Positions 32,964-43,931 of a DNA stretch of 64,000 bases are shown piece after piece (position 1 is the first letter of the stretch; every line of letters begins with the position of its first letter). A program made the translations under genes and the position numbers. The notes below the pieces were generated by a model. The model did no database searches and was not told the DNA's origin. It was given only the letters and a program-made list of their open reading frames with translations. This stretch comes from Tridacna crocea (Eukaryota; Mollusca; Bivalvia; Cardiida; Cardiidae): the NCBI GenBank assembly GCA_943736015.1, contig OX031063.1:40316672-40380671 (forward strand), written 5' to 3'.

Positions 32964-33696
32964 ATGTGTCTCATGGATTCCATATTTTGATTCTTAGCTT
33001 TTTTCACCGGTGATTAGTATCAGTTCATCGATGGCTCTTCGGTGGCTCTTCGGTGGCTTGTCGATGGCCTATAGGTGATATCGGTGGTAGATAAGTTGTC
33101 AATCGGTTATTTTGTAATATTTTCACCGATCGAGAATTTTAAGCATGTTTAAAAATCTAAATCGGTAACTTTTCACCGACGAAATTCATCTTTTCCCGGT
33201 AGCTTTTGATAGGTTGGGAATAGGTGACCAATATGTGACATCGGAGGCAAGTAGGTTTTCGTCGGTTCCCACCCTACTTCGGTTAAAAAGACCACCGATT
33301 TATCAGCGATAGCTCTGTGTAACCGGGGTGTTAATCTCCAATCGTCTAACACAGTTGCGTGACACCCACTGATAGCAAAATTGTGGAAGTATGATAATTT
33401 TCAAATGTTGTTCTGTCTTGAAATAATTTCTAGTTATTTAAAGGAAAGGGTCATTGTGCTAAGGAAACCACTTTTTTTTTATCAAATGAGCTTTTTCAAG
33501 TAGACGATTTGCTTTCTTAGACCTTGTTTTTTTTTATTTTTGCGGATGATAACAGATGATAACAAAATCAACGAATGGTATTACCTCATCAGCCTCGATT
33601 TCGATAAAGTATCATGTGACTTATGAGAAAACAAAATGGTCGCGGACTTCAGGGTATCGGGGATTTGGTTGCGATCATGACGAGGTTCTCGCTTAA

Positions 33697-33938
33697 TCCT
33701 TTCTCAAACAATCACGACTCTTAACGACCATGAGAAAGACGGTTTTTGAAAACACTGTGGGAAATGGAGAAAATGCTGGAGTGTTAACCAGCATTTTCTC
33801 CTTTTCTCACAAAGTTTTCTACACTACAAAGGACAAATAAAATAATCAGTTGGGCCACCTTTAATTTTTTGTCTGCAAATACATGCATGTACTCTCGATT
33901 TGGACCCGTCTGAATTTTTTTGTTTGGTATCTATAGAG
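33697..33938 (-). mobile_element. TTAA MITE next to the mariner remnant
   Basis: Left TTAA at 33693; the right site is TTTA. The stem apex has extra bases (GGAGTGTTAACC). Confidence 0.8.
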
Positions 33939-33942
33939 TTTA

Positions 33943-34615
33943 CCCTAATAGCAACCCGCAATCGCTTGATAAGTTCAGCATAGTAGGCCCCTGTGATGGA
34001 AATACCAGCAGGTTTGCGGCCATAACCTTGCCAGCTCATGGTTGTTTTGAACTTATTCGGAGGGGATGAGCCAGGGCGCTTCCATTGCATGGACTCTTTT
34101 TTAGTATCTAGGTCCCAGTGGTGAATCCATGTTTCATCTCCAGTCACAAGACGGGTATGGAAGTCATCAGCATTAGCATTGTAAACTTCAAGAAGTTCAA
34201 GACTTGACTCTACCCTTTGCTGGCGATCCTGTGGATTCAGGTTTCTGGGGACCCATCTAGCAGATACCTTTGACATACCCAAAAGCTCGTGAATGATGGT
34301 AAAAACACTTCCATGTGAAATACCACACTCTCTTGCAAGTTCATCGAGTTTGATTCTACGATCATTCAACACAAGTCTCTCAACGCGGTCGATCATTTCC
34401 TGGTTGATGACATCAGCAGGTCGACCTGACCGTGGGTCATCTTCCAGGGAGCTGTGTCCCCGTTTAAGTTCAGATGACCATTTTGCCACTGTCGAATACT
34501 GAGGACTACTGTCACCATGCGCGTCAGCCATGCGACGGTGAATTTCTTTGGCATTTGCTCCCCCTTTAGTGAGGAACTTTATAGTAGCTCTAAACTCAAT
34601 GTTCGGATTTGACAT
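33943..34615 (-). pseudogene. Mariner transposase, 3'-truncated and frameshifted
   Basis: Read from the ATG at 34615, the frame starts MSNPNIEFRATIKFL and shows the paired helix-turn-helix region of mariner transposases (YSTVAKWSSELKRG, DDPRSGRPADV, LARECGISHGSV). The catalytic core start VTGDETWIHHWD follows, with the first catalytic Asp. Near 34045 the frame shifts and about 45 bp is missing before SITGAYYAELIKRLRVAI. The match then stops and runs into a TTAA MITE at 33697-33938. The second and third catalytic Asp residues (HDN... and the last D) are gone, so no active enzyme can be made. A full mariner transposase is about 345 residues. No terminal repeat was identified. A 22-bp direct repeat near 34669-34713 lies just upstream. 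Confidence 0.85.
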
Positions 34616-34884
34616 CTTGGCGTATTGGTATAGTGTTTCAACTACAATGCAAGAGCAAACAATGTACGTGTTAACTGTATGGATGTTGTCAGTTAACTGT
34701 ATGGATGTTGTCATACAACTAACAAAAGTTTATACTTAGATGGGGCGAAAAAATATATTTCAAATTATACCAATAAATACCGAGTTCTATGGACTTTTGA
34801 CCTTTCCTCGTATAAGAAAATGCTGTCCAGCATAGCAAACATTCTTGATTATAGGTTGAAAAATAAGTTGAAAAAAAAAAGCAT

Positions 34885-35035
34885 AAATGAAAACATCACT
34901 GAAAAGGTAACTAGCAATTTCTTCATTTCTAACGATGTTTTCTATCATTCAAAGACATATTGCATTATCTCGGTCGCACAAAATATGTCGTCTACAATTT
35001 AGACAAGTCTAAGATTTTATCGTCTGCTATAGAAA
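34885..35035 (-). mobile_element. Decayed TTAA MITE
   Basis: It retains GAAAACATCACTGAAAAGG, GCAATTTCTTC and AGACAAGTCTAAGATTTTATCGTC. Confidence 0.55.
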
Positions 35036-35185
35036 TACGAAAGGTCGAAAATCAGTCCAGATGACGTAATGTAAACCGATCTTTCGTCTGAATATCTCCT
35101 TTACAAGACAATATCGTCGGTTTACTTCAAAAACATCATAACCACAGCTTGAATTGAAACAAGCTGTACTTACCAGATTTTTTAA

Positions 35186-35406
35186 CCCATTACCAAACGA
35201 CAATATTTTAGACTGGTCCAAATTGAAAGCATTTGCAGACGACATAATAAAAGTGACTGAAATTTTGAAATTTGTTTTGTAAAGGGTAGAAAACATTGTG
35301 GGAAAAGGAGAAAATGCTGGTCACCAGCATTTTCTCCTTTTCTCTCAATGTTTTCTAAAGGCTTCTTTCTCAGGGTTGTCAAAAGTAGGGATTGTGTGGT
35401 AATGGG
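35186..35406 (+). mobile_element. TTAA MITE, full length
   Basis: TTAA at 35182 and 35407; 221 bp; close to consensus. Confidence 0.88.
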
Positions 35407-35410
35407 TTAA

Positions 35411-35880
35411 GTAAACCGACGAGAGGTATTTTACAATCGTCCGTGTTACTTTTATGAAGGGGTTCTATCTCAAGGACACAGATGGGTTTATCTGGTAGCC
35501 AATAGCTTTAGACATTACCTCGAAATTCAATCTAACTATAACAGGGAGTATAATCTAAATATCGCGACATATAGCTGGGATTTTCATAAGAAAGATTCTC
35601 CTAATGTCATATATTGTATGTGTTTACAGCAGATTGAAACTTCTCCATTTTCCTGTCCATCATATCCCCATAGGCAAGACATGTAATATAAGTCAACTTC
35701 GACATACAAAATGACCTTTTGCTCTTGCAAGAAAAACAATTAAAAAAAAAAACTGTGACATGTTACTCTTCGTTACGACAATGGCCGTGTTGGAAAGAAA
35801 TCATTAGCTTAGAATAATGACAGATAATCCTGCATGGAGAGGTGCACTTTTCTCACAATGTTCTGTAGCCTTTCAGACAC
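35411..35880. other. Intergenic, no feature recognised
   Basis: No gene, RNA or repeat family was recognised here. Confidence 0.4.
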
Positions 35881-35891
35881 ATTTTATTTTA

Positions 35892-36078
35892 GTTGCTTTA
35901 CCACACAATCCCGACTTTTAACGACCCCGAGGAAAAAAAGCTTTTGCAACCATTGTAGGAATAGGAGAAAATGCTACCCTTCCCTAATTAAATTTCAATT
36001 TTTTAGTTAAGTTTATTTAACTATTTTGTCGTCTACAAGTGCCTCGAATTTGGACCAGCCAAAACTCTATTCTACAAA
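35892..36078 (-). mobile_element. TTAA MITE lacking half of its stem
   Basis: It has the right-type arm CTTTACCACACAATCCCGAC and the GTCGTCTACAAGTGC arm, but the stem's second strand is missing. Confidence 0.6.
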
Positions 36079-36079
36079 A

Positions 36080-37115
36080 CGTGGTCTCGTTAAAGGTGGC
36101 CTTTCAGATATTGGGACGAAAATTTTACAAAAATACAAAAAAATCATCCTTACACTCCCAAAGCCTTATAATTTTCATTCATTAAACCCCAGTAGTCGAA
36201 AACCATCCGACAACTAGATAAATTAGAGATATACTACAGCCCAGGTCAACACTGAAGGGAAACACGGTCTATTTTTACATGAGCAACTCGCTCATTTACA
36301 TACCAGAAATATACAGACGAAGCTTCAAACATAGCATCAAAAGTTCTAGACATTATGGAAAATAATTACATGTTTATTGTGCTATGGAATTTAATAGTCA
36401 TAAGTCACGTGCGAGTCACTTAACATTTCCACGATGATTTTTTGATTTTGGCGGGAAATCTAAAAATAGCTTAAGAGGCTACGTAGCCCTTTAAGGGAAT
36501 ACCATCCAAAAAAATTGTTTTTGTAATTTTATGATTCTTAATTACTGATGATTTGTATTGTTTTTTTATATAAATTTCATTGACATATATATATTTTTTA
36601 ATTTCGTGTGATGTGAAAATTCTAAATACCCACCTTTAAGTGCAGACTATAAAAAGTCAACATTTTCAGTCACCATAGACAAAGACCTGTCATAGCAATT
36701 TTGAAGTCAATGTGCTTAAAATACCCCACGAGGGACACCAAAAAGTGTAGATCTAAGATAAAACTGCGTGTTATTCAGTCTATTTTACAGTCTGTTCTTA
36801 ATCTACGCAATCGCCCTACAAACACCTTGGGGTCATCCCGGTAAACCTATACCTAAATTGTTAATGTACTATGTAATATCCCGTCAGTTTTCGTCAGATA
36901 AAAACAACATATATATATACGGTATATGACAGAATTACGAGTGCAAAAAATACAACTTGCAGTTTACGTGTTATCGAAAGTCGAATTTAGATCTATACCA
37001 TTTTCGGGAAAAAAAAACAACCTGTATTGAGATTTTCCACGAAAGCTTGACAGAAACCTTTTGGTTTACAGGTAAATTTTACGTGGTTGTGAATCTTTTT
37101 TTTTTAAATGGTTGC
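36080..37115. other. Intergenic AT-rich stretch
   Basis: It contains one decayed GATCAGACTGCACA-type palindrome (about 36740-36805). Nothing else was recognised. Confidence 0.4.
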
Positions 37116-37119
37116 GCTA

Positions 37120-37310
37120 ACCCTTTGCCACACCATCTCGAGTTTTATCGACCCTAAGGCTTTAGAAAACATTACGAGAAAGGGGGAAAAAAAAAAACGG
37201 TAACTTTTTCCTCACATTTTTATCTACCCTTTAAAAAAAAAAAGAGTTTCTTCCATGTGAGACCCATTCAAATGTCGGGTGGGGTGGGGGGGGGGGGGGG
37301 GGAAGGAGGG
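37120..37310 (-). repeat. Truncated MITE followed by a poly-G tract
   Basis: The MITE ends near 37275 and is followed by GTGGGGTGGGGGG and then an uninterrupted G run of about 20. The tract could form G-quadruplex and is prone to length errors. Confidence 0.55.
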
Positions 37311-37439
37311 GAGAAAAACAAAATGTTATCGATATAATTGGAGTTGATATGGAGCGAATGTTGAAATATTTCGATAAGAATATAGATTAGGATGTAAATT
37401 TCCTGATTTTTTCTTCTTTCTCCAAATAGATCTACTTAA

Positions 37440-37660
37440 CTCTTAAACAAACGACAAATTTTTGGACTGGTTCAAATTGAAAGCATTTGCAGACGACAAA
37501 ATAAATGTGACTGTAAAGGTAAAATTTGCTATGGGATGGGTAGAAAACATTGTGAGAAAAGGAGAGAATGCTGGTTACCAGCATTCTCTCCTTTTCCCAC
37601 AGTGTTTTCTAAATCCTTCTCTTTCACGGTCGTCAAAAGTCGTCATAATGTGATAAAGGA
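37440..37660 (+). mobile_element. TTAA MITE, full length
   Basis: TTAA at 37436 and 37661; 221 bp. Confidence 0.86.
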
Positions 37661-37757
37661 TTAAGTTGGTCTAAACCATAGCTAAACTGTCAAGAGAACA
37701 ACTAGCATCAGCACATGGCGACAGACATTTTATGCAATGACAATTTTAGCCAATATT

Positions 37758-37879
37758 GTGTTAACTTTTTATCACAATTACAACTTTTGAACGGATTTGA
37801 AAGAAAAAAAAAATTTGCAGCATTCCCCCACATTTCCCACAATGTTTTCCACAGCCTTCTTTCTCGTAATCGCTACAAC
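37758..37879 (-). mobile_element. TTAA MITE with stem deletion
   Basis: Only one strand of the stem remains (CCCACAATGTTTTCC). Its TTAA at 37880 is shared with the next copy. Confidence 0.55.
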
Positions 37880-37883
37880 TTAA

Positions 37884-38097
37884 CCCATTACCAAACGACA
37901 ATATTTTAGGCTTGTCGAAATCGAAAGCATTTGCAGACGACAACATAAAAGTGGCTGAAAATTTGAAATTGTTTTGTAAAGGGTAGAAAACATTGTGGAA
38001 AAAGCAGAAAATGCTGGTTACCAGCATTTTCTCACAATGTTTTCTAATGGCTTCTTTCTCAGGGGCGTCAAAAGCAGGGATTGTGTGTGGTAATGGG
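37884..38097 (+). mobile_element. TTAA MITE
   Basis: TTAA at 37880 and 38098. One strand of the stem has lost the CTCCTTTTCCC segment. Confidence 0.86.
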
Positions 38098-38515
38098 TTA
38101 ATTACGAGATCGTAGGTCGTCTGCTTGTTTGGCAGGTCCAAAAAGTGAAAAAAAAGTATGAGGTACGCAGCAGTTCTGGTTCCTCACTGCCAACCAGACC
38201 ATTAGGGATAGTGAATGATAGATCTTTTTTACAAATTTTTTTTTTTAATTTCGTTTGTGGGGAAAAAAAGGGGGTGGGTGGGGGAGGGGTTGAGACGCGT
38301 GCTTCTACCTATTTTTGTCTAAAGTGGCGATGTGTTCTAAATTTTAACCTTATGGTTTATAGATGAGGATCAAAGTTCTGAAAGTACAGATATATAGGTT
38401 TTTATAATGTATGTAAAATTGTATCTAGATCTATTGTGATCATGGAATCTCCAGAGGGAGGGTCATTTTGTCTTACCCTTCGTTAATACACGAGCAAGAC
38501 ACATTAAAACTTTAA

Positions 38516-38734
38516 CTCATTACCAAACGACAAAATTTTAGGTTTGTTAACAATGAAAGCATTTGCAGATAACAAAAGTGTCTGAAAATTTTAAATTTGA
38601 TTTGTGAAAGGTAGAAGACATTTTTGAAAAAGGAGAAAATGCTAGTTACTATAATTTTCTCCTTTTCCCACAATGTTTTTAAAGGCCTCTTTCTCAGGGT
38701 CGTCAAAAGTAGGGATTGTGTGGTAATTAATGGA
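38516..38734 (+). mobile_element. TTAA MITE upstream of the 77-aa gene
   Basis: TTAA at 38512 and 38735; right end carries an extra TTAA within GGTAATTAATGGA. Confidence 0.85.
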
Positions 38735-38893
38735 TTAATTGCTGAAAAGGTGAAGATGGACACTGGCCATGTTGAGCAATGAAATTGTCTTGTACAAAAA
38801 CTTGTATTTGCAATAATGGCAAGCCTAAATTTTGTCGTCTGGGGATAAGTTTTATCAATTCTCTCTTTGCAGAAGAAACCAGAAGAATCAATC

Positions 38894-39127
38894 ATGGCGA
38901 CTAACGATTCCAAATCCGGAAATGACGTCAACAATACGTACTACACAATCGGAATGGCGGCTTTGTTTCAAAGTGCTTGTTTGCTGGGCGTAACGGCACT
39001 AGGGAAATCTACCTCCATCGGAAAATTCATACCAAAAAACCCTGCAGTTCTTGTAGGTGCTGTATACGGTCTGACAGCCATCGATATACTTTGCTACCAT
39101 TATTACACGACGAAAAAGGCAAAGTAA
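38894..39127 (+). CDS. Small two-pass membrane protein, 77 aa
   Basis: The ATG (context aatcATGGCG) follows a strong splice acceptor, ctctctttgcag, at 38873, so at least one upstream non-coding exon exists but was not located. The 77-residue product has a polar N-terminus (about residues 1-15). Two hydrophobic segments follow, near residues 17-38 (TIGMAALFQSACLLGVTALG) and 51-70 (AVLVGAVYGLTAIDILCYHY), joined by a basic loop containing GKFIPKNP. The C-terminus is lysine-rich (KKAK), which could act as an ER-retrieval-type signal. I do not recognise the family. Its compact architecture resembles small mitochondrial or ER membrane proteins, but no function is assigned. The frame is intact and free of repeat sequence, unlike nearly all other ORFs around it. 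Confidence 0.55.
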   Translation: MATNDSKSGNDVNNTYYTIGMAALFQSACLLGVTALGKSTSIGKFIPKNPAVLVGAVYGLTAIDILCYHYYTTKKAK

Positions 39128-39130
39128 ATC

Positions 39131-39470
39131 TAGACATATTTAAAGATTGACACTCTTTACTGCATGCTCGAAAACTTTCAGTCGCTGTTGTTGTTGTTTT
39201 TTTTTTTACCGAAATAGACATGTTAATTGCGTCATTTTGTTGGTGGGAAAAAAAGTTAATTGATTTATTCTTTTATTCCTGCAGCTAGAACTAATGATAA
39301 ACTAAAAAGATAAAAGATAACAGTAATTCTGTGTCATGTAGTTGTTCTTTTATCCTTAGCCAAAACAATCCCACGTTTTAAACCTTATCTTGCTATATAC
39401 AAGAGAAATGACTTTCAAGCCGATAGTAAAAGCAAGAGTTTGCTATTTCAACTATACTTTCCCGGAATAG
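39131..39470. other. 3' flank of the 77-aa gene
   Basis: No repeat or clear AATAAA was recognised; it probably contains the 3' UTR. Confidence 0.35.
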
Positions 39471-39584
39471 ATATCTTCCTATCAGCCAGTGTAGATCCAA
39501 GATCAGACTGCACTTTATGTGCAGTCTGATCTTGATCTACACTCTCCGCAAAAGGCTTTTAAGTCGCGCTTAGCAGATTAAGGG
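39470..39584 (+). mobile_element. GATCAGACTGCACA element with intact right end
   Basis: The dyad AGATCAGACTGCAC/GTGCAGTCTGATCT is followed by TTAGCAGATTAAGGG and TTAA at 39585. It serves as the empty-site counterpart of 2668-3080. Confidence 0.68.
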
Positions 39585-39613
39585 TTAAAGAGTCTGGGCG
39601 GGTAGACTATTCA

Positions 39614-40050
39614 CCCTTTACCACACAATCCCGACTTCTGACGACCCCGAGGTAGAAGTTGATTGATTGTATGGTGTTTAACGCCGTCTTCAACATTATT
39701 TCAGTTACATAGCGGCGGCCAGTGCACATATCCATGCTTTCCGTGAGTTTCTATTACCAGTACTCTGCACAATACTGTTTCCAAGACACTGGCTGCTTTC
39801 CCACACAACTATCGTCGAAACAACGATCAGCGGTGAGAGGAATGAGAAAGACCTTTGAAAACATTGTGGAAAAAGGAGAAAATTCTGGTAACCAGGATTT
39901 TCCTCTTTTTCCACAATTTTTCCTTCTCTTTCAGACACAGATACAATCATCTGAGCTGCATTCAAAATGTCCTCAGTGTGTTCAAGATTTCAATTTGGAA
40001 CAGTCTAAAATATTGTCTATAATATCGTCCAGGGACTGTTTGCTAAAGGG
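39614..40050 (-). mobile_element. TTAA MITE carrying a SINE insertion
   Basis: The left end CCCTTTACCACACAATCC breaks at about 39655 and resumes at GAGAAAGACCTTTGAAAAC near 39841. Right TTAA is at 40051. Confidence 0.75.
39661..39838 (-). mobile_element. SINE tail with GTTTAACGCC block
   Basis: TTGATTGATTG, GTGTTTAACGCC and TTTCAGTTACATAGCGGC form a segment shared in part with 48501-48770 and, from general knowledge, with tRNA-derived SINEs of molluscs. The tRNA head is missing. Confidence 0.6.
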
Positions 40051-40079
40051 TTAAGCACCTGCAGAAGTTTTAGATTGAT

Positions 40080-40640
40080 ACAAGTAGGTTTTACGTTCTG
40101 TAATAGGGTAGACAACAAATTAAAAGTAGAAAATACTGGTAACTAGTATTTTCTCCTTTTCGAAAACTTTTGGAAGCACATGTATTCTCTTTCATGGTGG
40201 TAAAAACATAGGATTATTTGTCTGCTTGGGGCAAATATAAGCCTTTATCATACTCTGGCCTGTTTAGGGGACTCTGAGGTAAAATATTTTTGAAAACATT
40301 GAAAGAGAAAAAGAAAATGCAGGTAACCAGCATTTACTCCTTTTTCCAAAGTACTTTTGATGAAGATAAATTTTATCAGTCAGTTGTGAATGGTTAAAAA
40401 ATGGAAGAGTCCAAAATTTTGTTTGACAAAAGGTTAATCTTTTACCGTACTATCCTGAGGTTTAACAACCCTGAAAAAGAGGGCTTTTGAAAACAGCATT
40501 TCCCTCGTTTTCAACAATGTTTTCTACCTTACTATATAGCCAGATCAAGCCAACTGAGAGAGAGAGAGATATAATTAGTCCTCTGAAAGTGTTTTAAATT
40601 TGGACTTGTACAATCTTTGTCATGTGGTAAACAATTAAAT
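40080..40640 (-). mobile_element. Three decayed TTAA MITE copies
   Basis: Copies at about 40080-40240, 40245-40436 and 40441-40637 keep parts of the stem. The last one contains a short (GA)n run near 40556. Confidence 0.5.
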
Positions 40641-40694
40641 ACAAACAGTAATGATTATATCTGGCCTGCAACACACAAGAAGGGACATTCGGAC

Positions 40695-40885
40695 ATTTGC
40701 GTAAAGTGTCGTTTCGGATTAGCCTGCGCAGTCTGCGCAGGCTAATCCGAAACGACACCTTCCGTTCTTGTGTGATTTTGTTTCATGCAAGTCTACTGTA
40801 GTAAAAAATCAAATGTAGTTGTAAAGTGTTGTCTCGGATTAGCCTGTGCGGATTGTGCAGGCTGATCCGAGACGACACTTTACTC
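40695..40885 (+). repeat. Two adjacent hairpins of the CCTGCGCAGTCTGCGCAGG type
   Basis: The first is TGTCGTTTCGGATTAGCC and its near-perfect complement (40708-40763). The second is TTGTCTCGGATTAGCCTGTG and complement (about 40827-40882). Confidence 0.75.
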
Positions 40886-41119
40886 AAATATCCGAATAAC
40901 TCTTTTTTCAGGCCATGTACAGAATATTACGCTGTAGTGACTTTTCTGGTGCATGTATTTGAGTTGTGTGAGAAAATTTGATATTGCATGACCAAAGGTC
41001 ATGCGAGACATCAAAGTTTCCTTGTGCCGGGAACAGCAAATACTGGCACCAGAAAAGTTAATACAGCATAATATTCCTTTTATTACATACCTACAACTTT
41101 CAACGAAAAAATGTCGCAA

Positions 41120-41780
41120 TTGTTAATTTTATTCGAAAACGGTTGGCAAAATGAAACATTTAATGGTGTAGTAGCCAATAACTTTGTTTCTACAACTGGC
41201 GGATGAATATTACAGCCGAATATTTTTACCAATCAAAGCACAAATGAATACATACATATTTCACTCATGAGCTACGTCATCTTTACTCTATCATACCATA
41301 TTAGGAACCGTATTTCAGAGTGTCTAGACTCGTATTTTATTTTTTTTTCCTGTACTGTGTGATAGTTTATCCACGTGCAATACATGTATTTTCTCTGGAA
41401 AACTTTCAGGTTTATTAAATAAAGTATATCATGTGATTTAGTATTTTCTTATCAATCCTCAATACTGCCACATATTGGACAACTAAGCTCCTGTGATACA
41501 GTAAAACACACAGTAACAATGTAGTGCTTCCATGGACTTCAAAGAAAAGACGAAGCCGTTTTCTTTTTCAATCTTTAACATGTATATCCCAAACTTTTAA
41601 CCAAAACTAAAAAATTGTTGATGACAAAAAGACATCATTCTGGCATGTTGTCAAATTACAGAGAAATAATCAACGGATTCATTCCTGTGAAATCTGACTT
41701 ACAGGGCTATTAAGCATGCAACTGGAGACAAATTGTCTGCAAATACTTTCAATTTGGACAAGTCTAAAATCTAGAGGTCT
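41120..41780. other. Intergenic, no feature recognised
   Basis: Only a possible MITE end near 41735-41770 (GTCTGCAAATACTTTC) was seen. Confidence 0.4.
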
Positions 41781-41787
41781 GGGTCTG

Positions 41788-41979
41788 TATTCACCAACCA
41801 TTCTTAAAACCATTTTTGGTCTTATTCTTCAAAAATTGTCAATGTGAAAGTAACAGAACTTCTGATTGGCTAAACCAAATGGTTTAGCTAATCAAAAGTT
41901 CTGTTACTTTCACAGTCAGGAAATCTTGAAGAATAAGACAAAGAACGTTCTTAAGAATGGTTGGTGAATACAGACCCTG
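41788..41979. mobile_element. Palindromic MITE with GGGTCTGTATTCACC ends
   Basis: Nearly the whole element is one dyad: GTATTCACCAACCATTCTTA and AGAACTTCTGATTGGCTAAA with their complements. No clear target duplication. Confidence 0.75.
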
Positions 41980-42190
41980 GTAGAGTGTTAACCCGCTACC
42001 ACATAATTGTGACAATGTGAAAGTAACAGAACTTCTGATTGGCTAAACCAAATGGTTTAGCCAATCAAAAGTTCTGTTACTTTCACAGTCAGGAAATCTC
42101 GAAGAATAAGACAAAGAACGTTCTTAAGAATGGTTGGTGAATACAGACCCTGGAAGAGTGTTAACCAGCTACCACATAATTGTGACAATG
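41845..42190. repeat. Tandem duplication, 173-bp unit
   Basis: Units 41845-42017 and 42018-42190 each end in CAATG and contain the right half of the palindromic MITE plus the left end of a TTAA MITE (GTTAACCCGCTACCACATAA). Confidence 0.8.
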
Positions 42191-42375
42191 CAGACCCTAA
42201 GAAAGAAAGCCTTTAAAAAAATTGTGGAAAAGGACAAAATGATTGTAAGTAGCCTTTTCTTCTTTCCCCAAACAGTTTTCTACTCTTTCAAAGCTAAATC
42301 GCATACTTCCAGCCACAATCAAATTGTTGTATGCAAAAACTTAAAATTTTGAAGTCTAAAAATATTTCATTTAGT
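42162..42375 (-). mobile_element. Decayed TTAA MITE
   Basis: It continues from the duplicated left end; the stem is strongly eroded. Confidence 0.5.
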
Positions 42376-42379
42376 ATAA

Positions 42380-43530
42380 TGTAAACAGGATGTAATGTTT
42401 AAAAAGCTCAGATATTACTTCAGTGTTACTTGGCCCTCTATTGCTGAACCTCAATATAATTCCTTATGCGGCCAGTTTAGATAATCAAGAGAGCTATGCT
42501 GGCCCTGTATCACTCCACTGGCTAATAAGTAAAAACACTACATGCTAAATATTACAATCCTTGGCCAATTGGTTTTGAACATGAGACCCATTAAGATTTC
42601 TAAAGTTTTCACTATATAAGAGCATGTATAACTTCTGACCCCTGGAGTAATTTCTATCTAAAATGCACAATTTAAAACTTTGATAGCAACATTTATTGTA
42701 ACAGCACATGAGACAGTAAATCACACTAGTGGAAATTAATATGGGCGAGTTCTTTCTTTTGTTGTAAATTTTTGGGGTAATTAAGTAACCTGGTACAGTG
42801 AAGACCATCCTACCTGGATTACCCATTTCATTTACTTAACATCAAAAAGTTTCGCTTTTTTTTCATGATCATTATCCATCTGTGTAAAATCCTAGAAAAC
42901 TGAGAACATTTGTCAAACTTTTACAGTCAAGAAAAATTTATATTGCAAACTAAATCAATGAAGTTTGTTGTTTATGGCTGAGCCAACAGAATTTATTTTT
43001 GCACTCGAGAAAGCCTGACAATTATAAATATTTTCTTTGGAAATACAACAAAAAAAGATGTCTCTAGTCTGAAACATGATATCATTTTTTCCCTCTCTCT
43101 TCTTCCTTCATGATATCGCCTCTATGATGAGTACAGAGTCTGCAAAAGTTTGCTTCTAATGTTTGTACACTGACTTAAAAGTGGATGTGGTCTGAAAAGA
43201 GAGAAAAATAACATAAAGTGGTGGCCGACACAAACATTTATTTTTCAAGAAGTCTCCGAAAACTTGCCTGAAAAAATAATTGGAACAGAAAACAAAACAA
43301 GACATTGTCTGTTTTGAACTTCTTAGCTCTCCTACAGTGCGAGACAGAAATGTACAAGTTACTGCAAAAATAAACAAATTGCTCAATTTCTATCATTTCT
43401 GTCCTTATAGCTGAAAACCATTTTTACCCCTGTCAATCACTTGTTAGTCTTTTATGTACATGTAATTTCTAACAGTTGCAAGTACATATATGTCTAAAAA
43501 TATCCCAAGCATTTAGGAAGTTAAATGTCA
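42380..43530. other. 3' flank of RanGAP1, no repeat recognised
   Basis: A minus-strand AATAAA lies at 43237-43242, about 560 bp past the RanGAP1 stop. It is a candidate poly(A) signal for the long transcript. Confidence 0.35.
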
Positions 43531-43536
43531 TCTTAA

Positions 43537-43756
43537 CTCTTTCCCAAACAAGCCCTGGTTTTTGCGTGTCTGCAGTACAAGTCTTTAGAAAACACTCTGG
43601 GAAAAGGAAAAATTGCTCGTAACGAGCAATTTCTCCTTTTCCAATAGTGTTTTCTATCCTATTGGAAAAATTTTTGCCAATCTCATCAAACTCAAAATTG
43701 TCATCTGCAAACACTTTGAGTTTGGGACAGTCTAAAATCTGTCATTTGGGAAAGGG
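43537..43756 (-). mobile_element. TTAA MITE, GAGCAATTTC-core subfamily
   Basis: TTAA at 43533 and 43757. Stem apex ATTGCTCGTAACGAGCAAT. Its ends CTCTTTCCCAAAC and GTCATTTGGGAAAGGG match the copy at 46678-46897. It lies 46 bp past the RanGAP1 stop, probably in the 3' UTR. Confidence 0.85.
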
Positions 43757-43802
43757 TTAACAAAGTTCATAATAGATGAAGTTGAAGAAATAAATAAATA
43801 AT

Positions 43803-43931
43803 CTACTTGTCCATAAAAGCTGCTATTATTTTCTTTGCTGGATGAGGGAAATAACTCTGTTTGACAACATGGTCTAATACAATCAATGGGCCTGTTATAT
43901 CATTTGGAGGTCTGTACTTCTTGTCTTCACC
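43803..43931 (-). CDS. RANGAP1: RanGAP1 terminal exon
   Basis: It encodes [14 protein letters not shown] to [13 protein letters not shown] and then TAG at 43803-43805. GE completes the SUMO motif, and the end matches the YFPxxxxxLxxAF tail of the family. Confidence 0.88.
   Translation of the reverse strand, partial: GEDKKYRPPNDITGPLIVLDHVVKQSYFPHPAKKIIAAFMDK

Larger units (their letters stand above)
26723..33330. mobile_element. 6.6-kb DNA transposon-like element containing four tandem units
   Basis: Terminal inverted repeat CACCCCGGTTACACAGA (left) is matched by TCTGTGTAACCGGGGTG (right), with TTA direct repeats at 26720-26722 and 33331-33333. Both subterminal regions (about 26750-26960 and 33000-33310) are rich in ATCGGT and CACCGAT motifs in both orientations, a pattern known for transposase-binding regions of CACTA elements. 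The TTA duplication also fits PIF/Harbinger. No transposase was found inside. The interior is a tandem array (27165-32896). Confidence 0.75.

Noticed and set aside
33824-34714. 296-codon frame as an active mariner transposase
   Set aside because: It lacks the second and third catalytic Asp and is frameshifted. Its first 33 codons lie upstream of the family's start and its last part is MITE sequence.
42545-43386. Minus-strand ORFs downstream of RanGAP1
   Set aside because: No homology or splice-site support; the region is best read as 3' flank.
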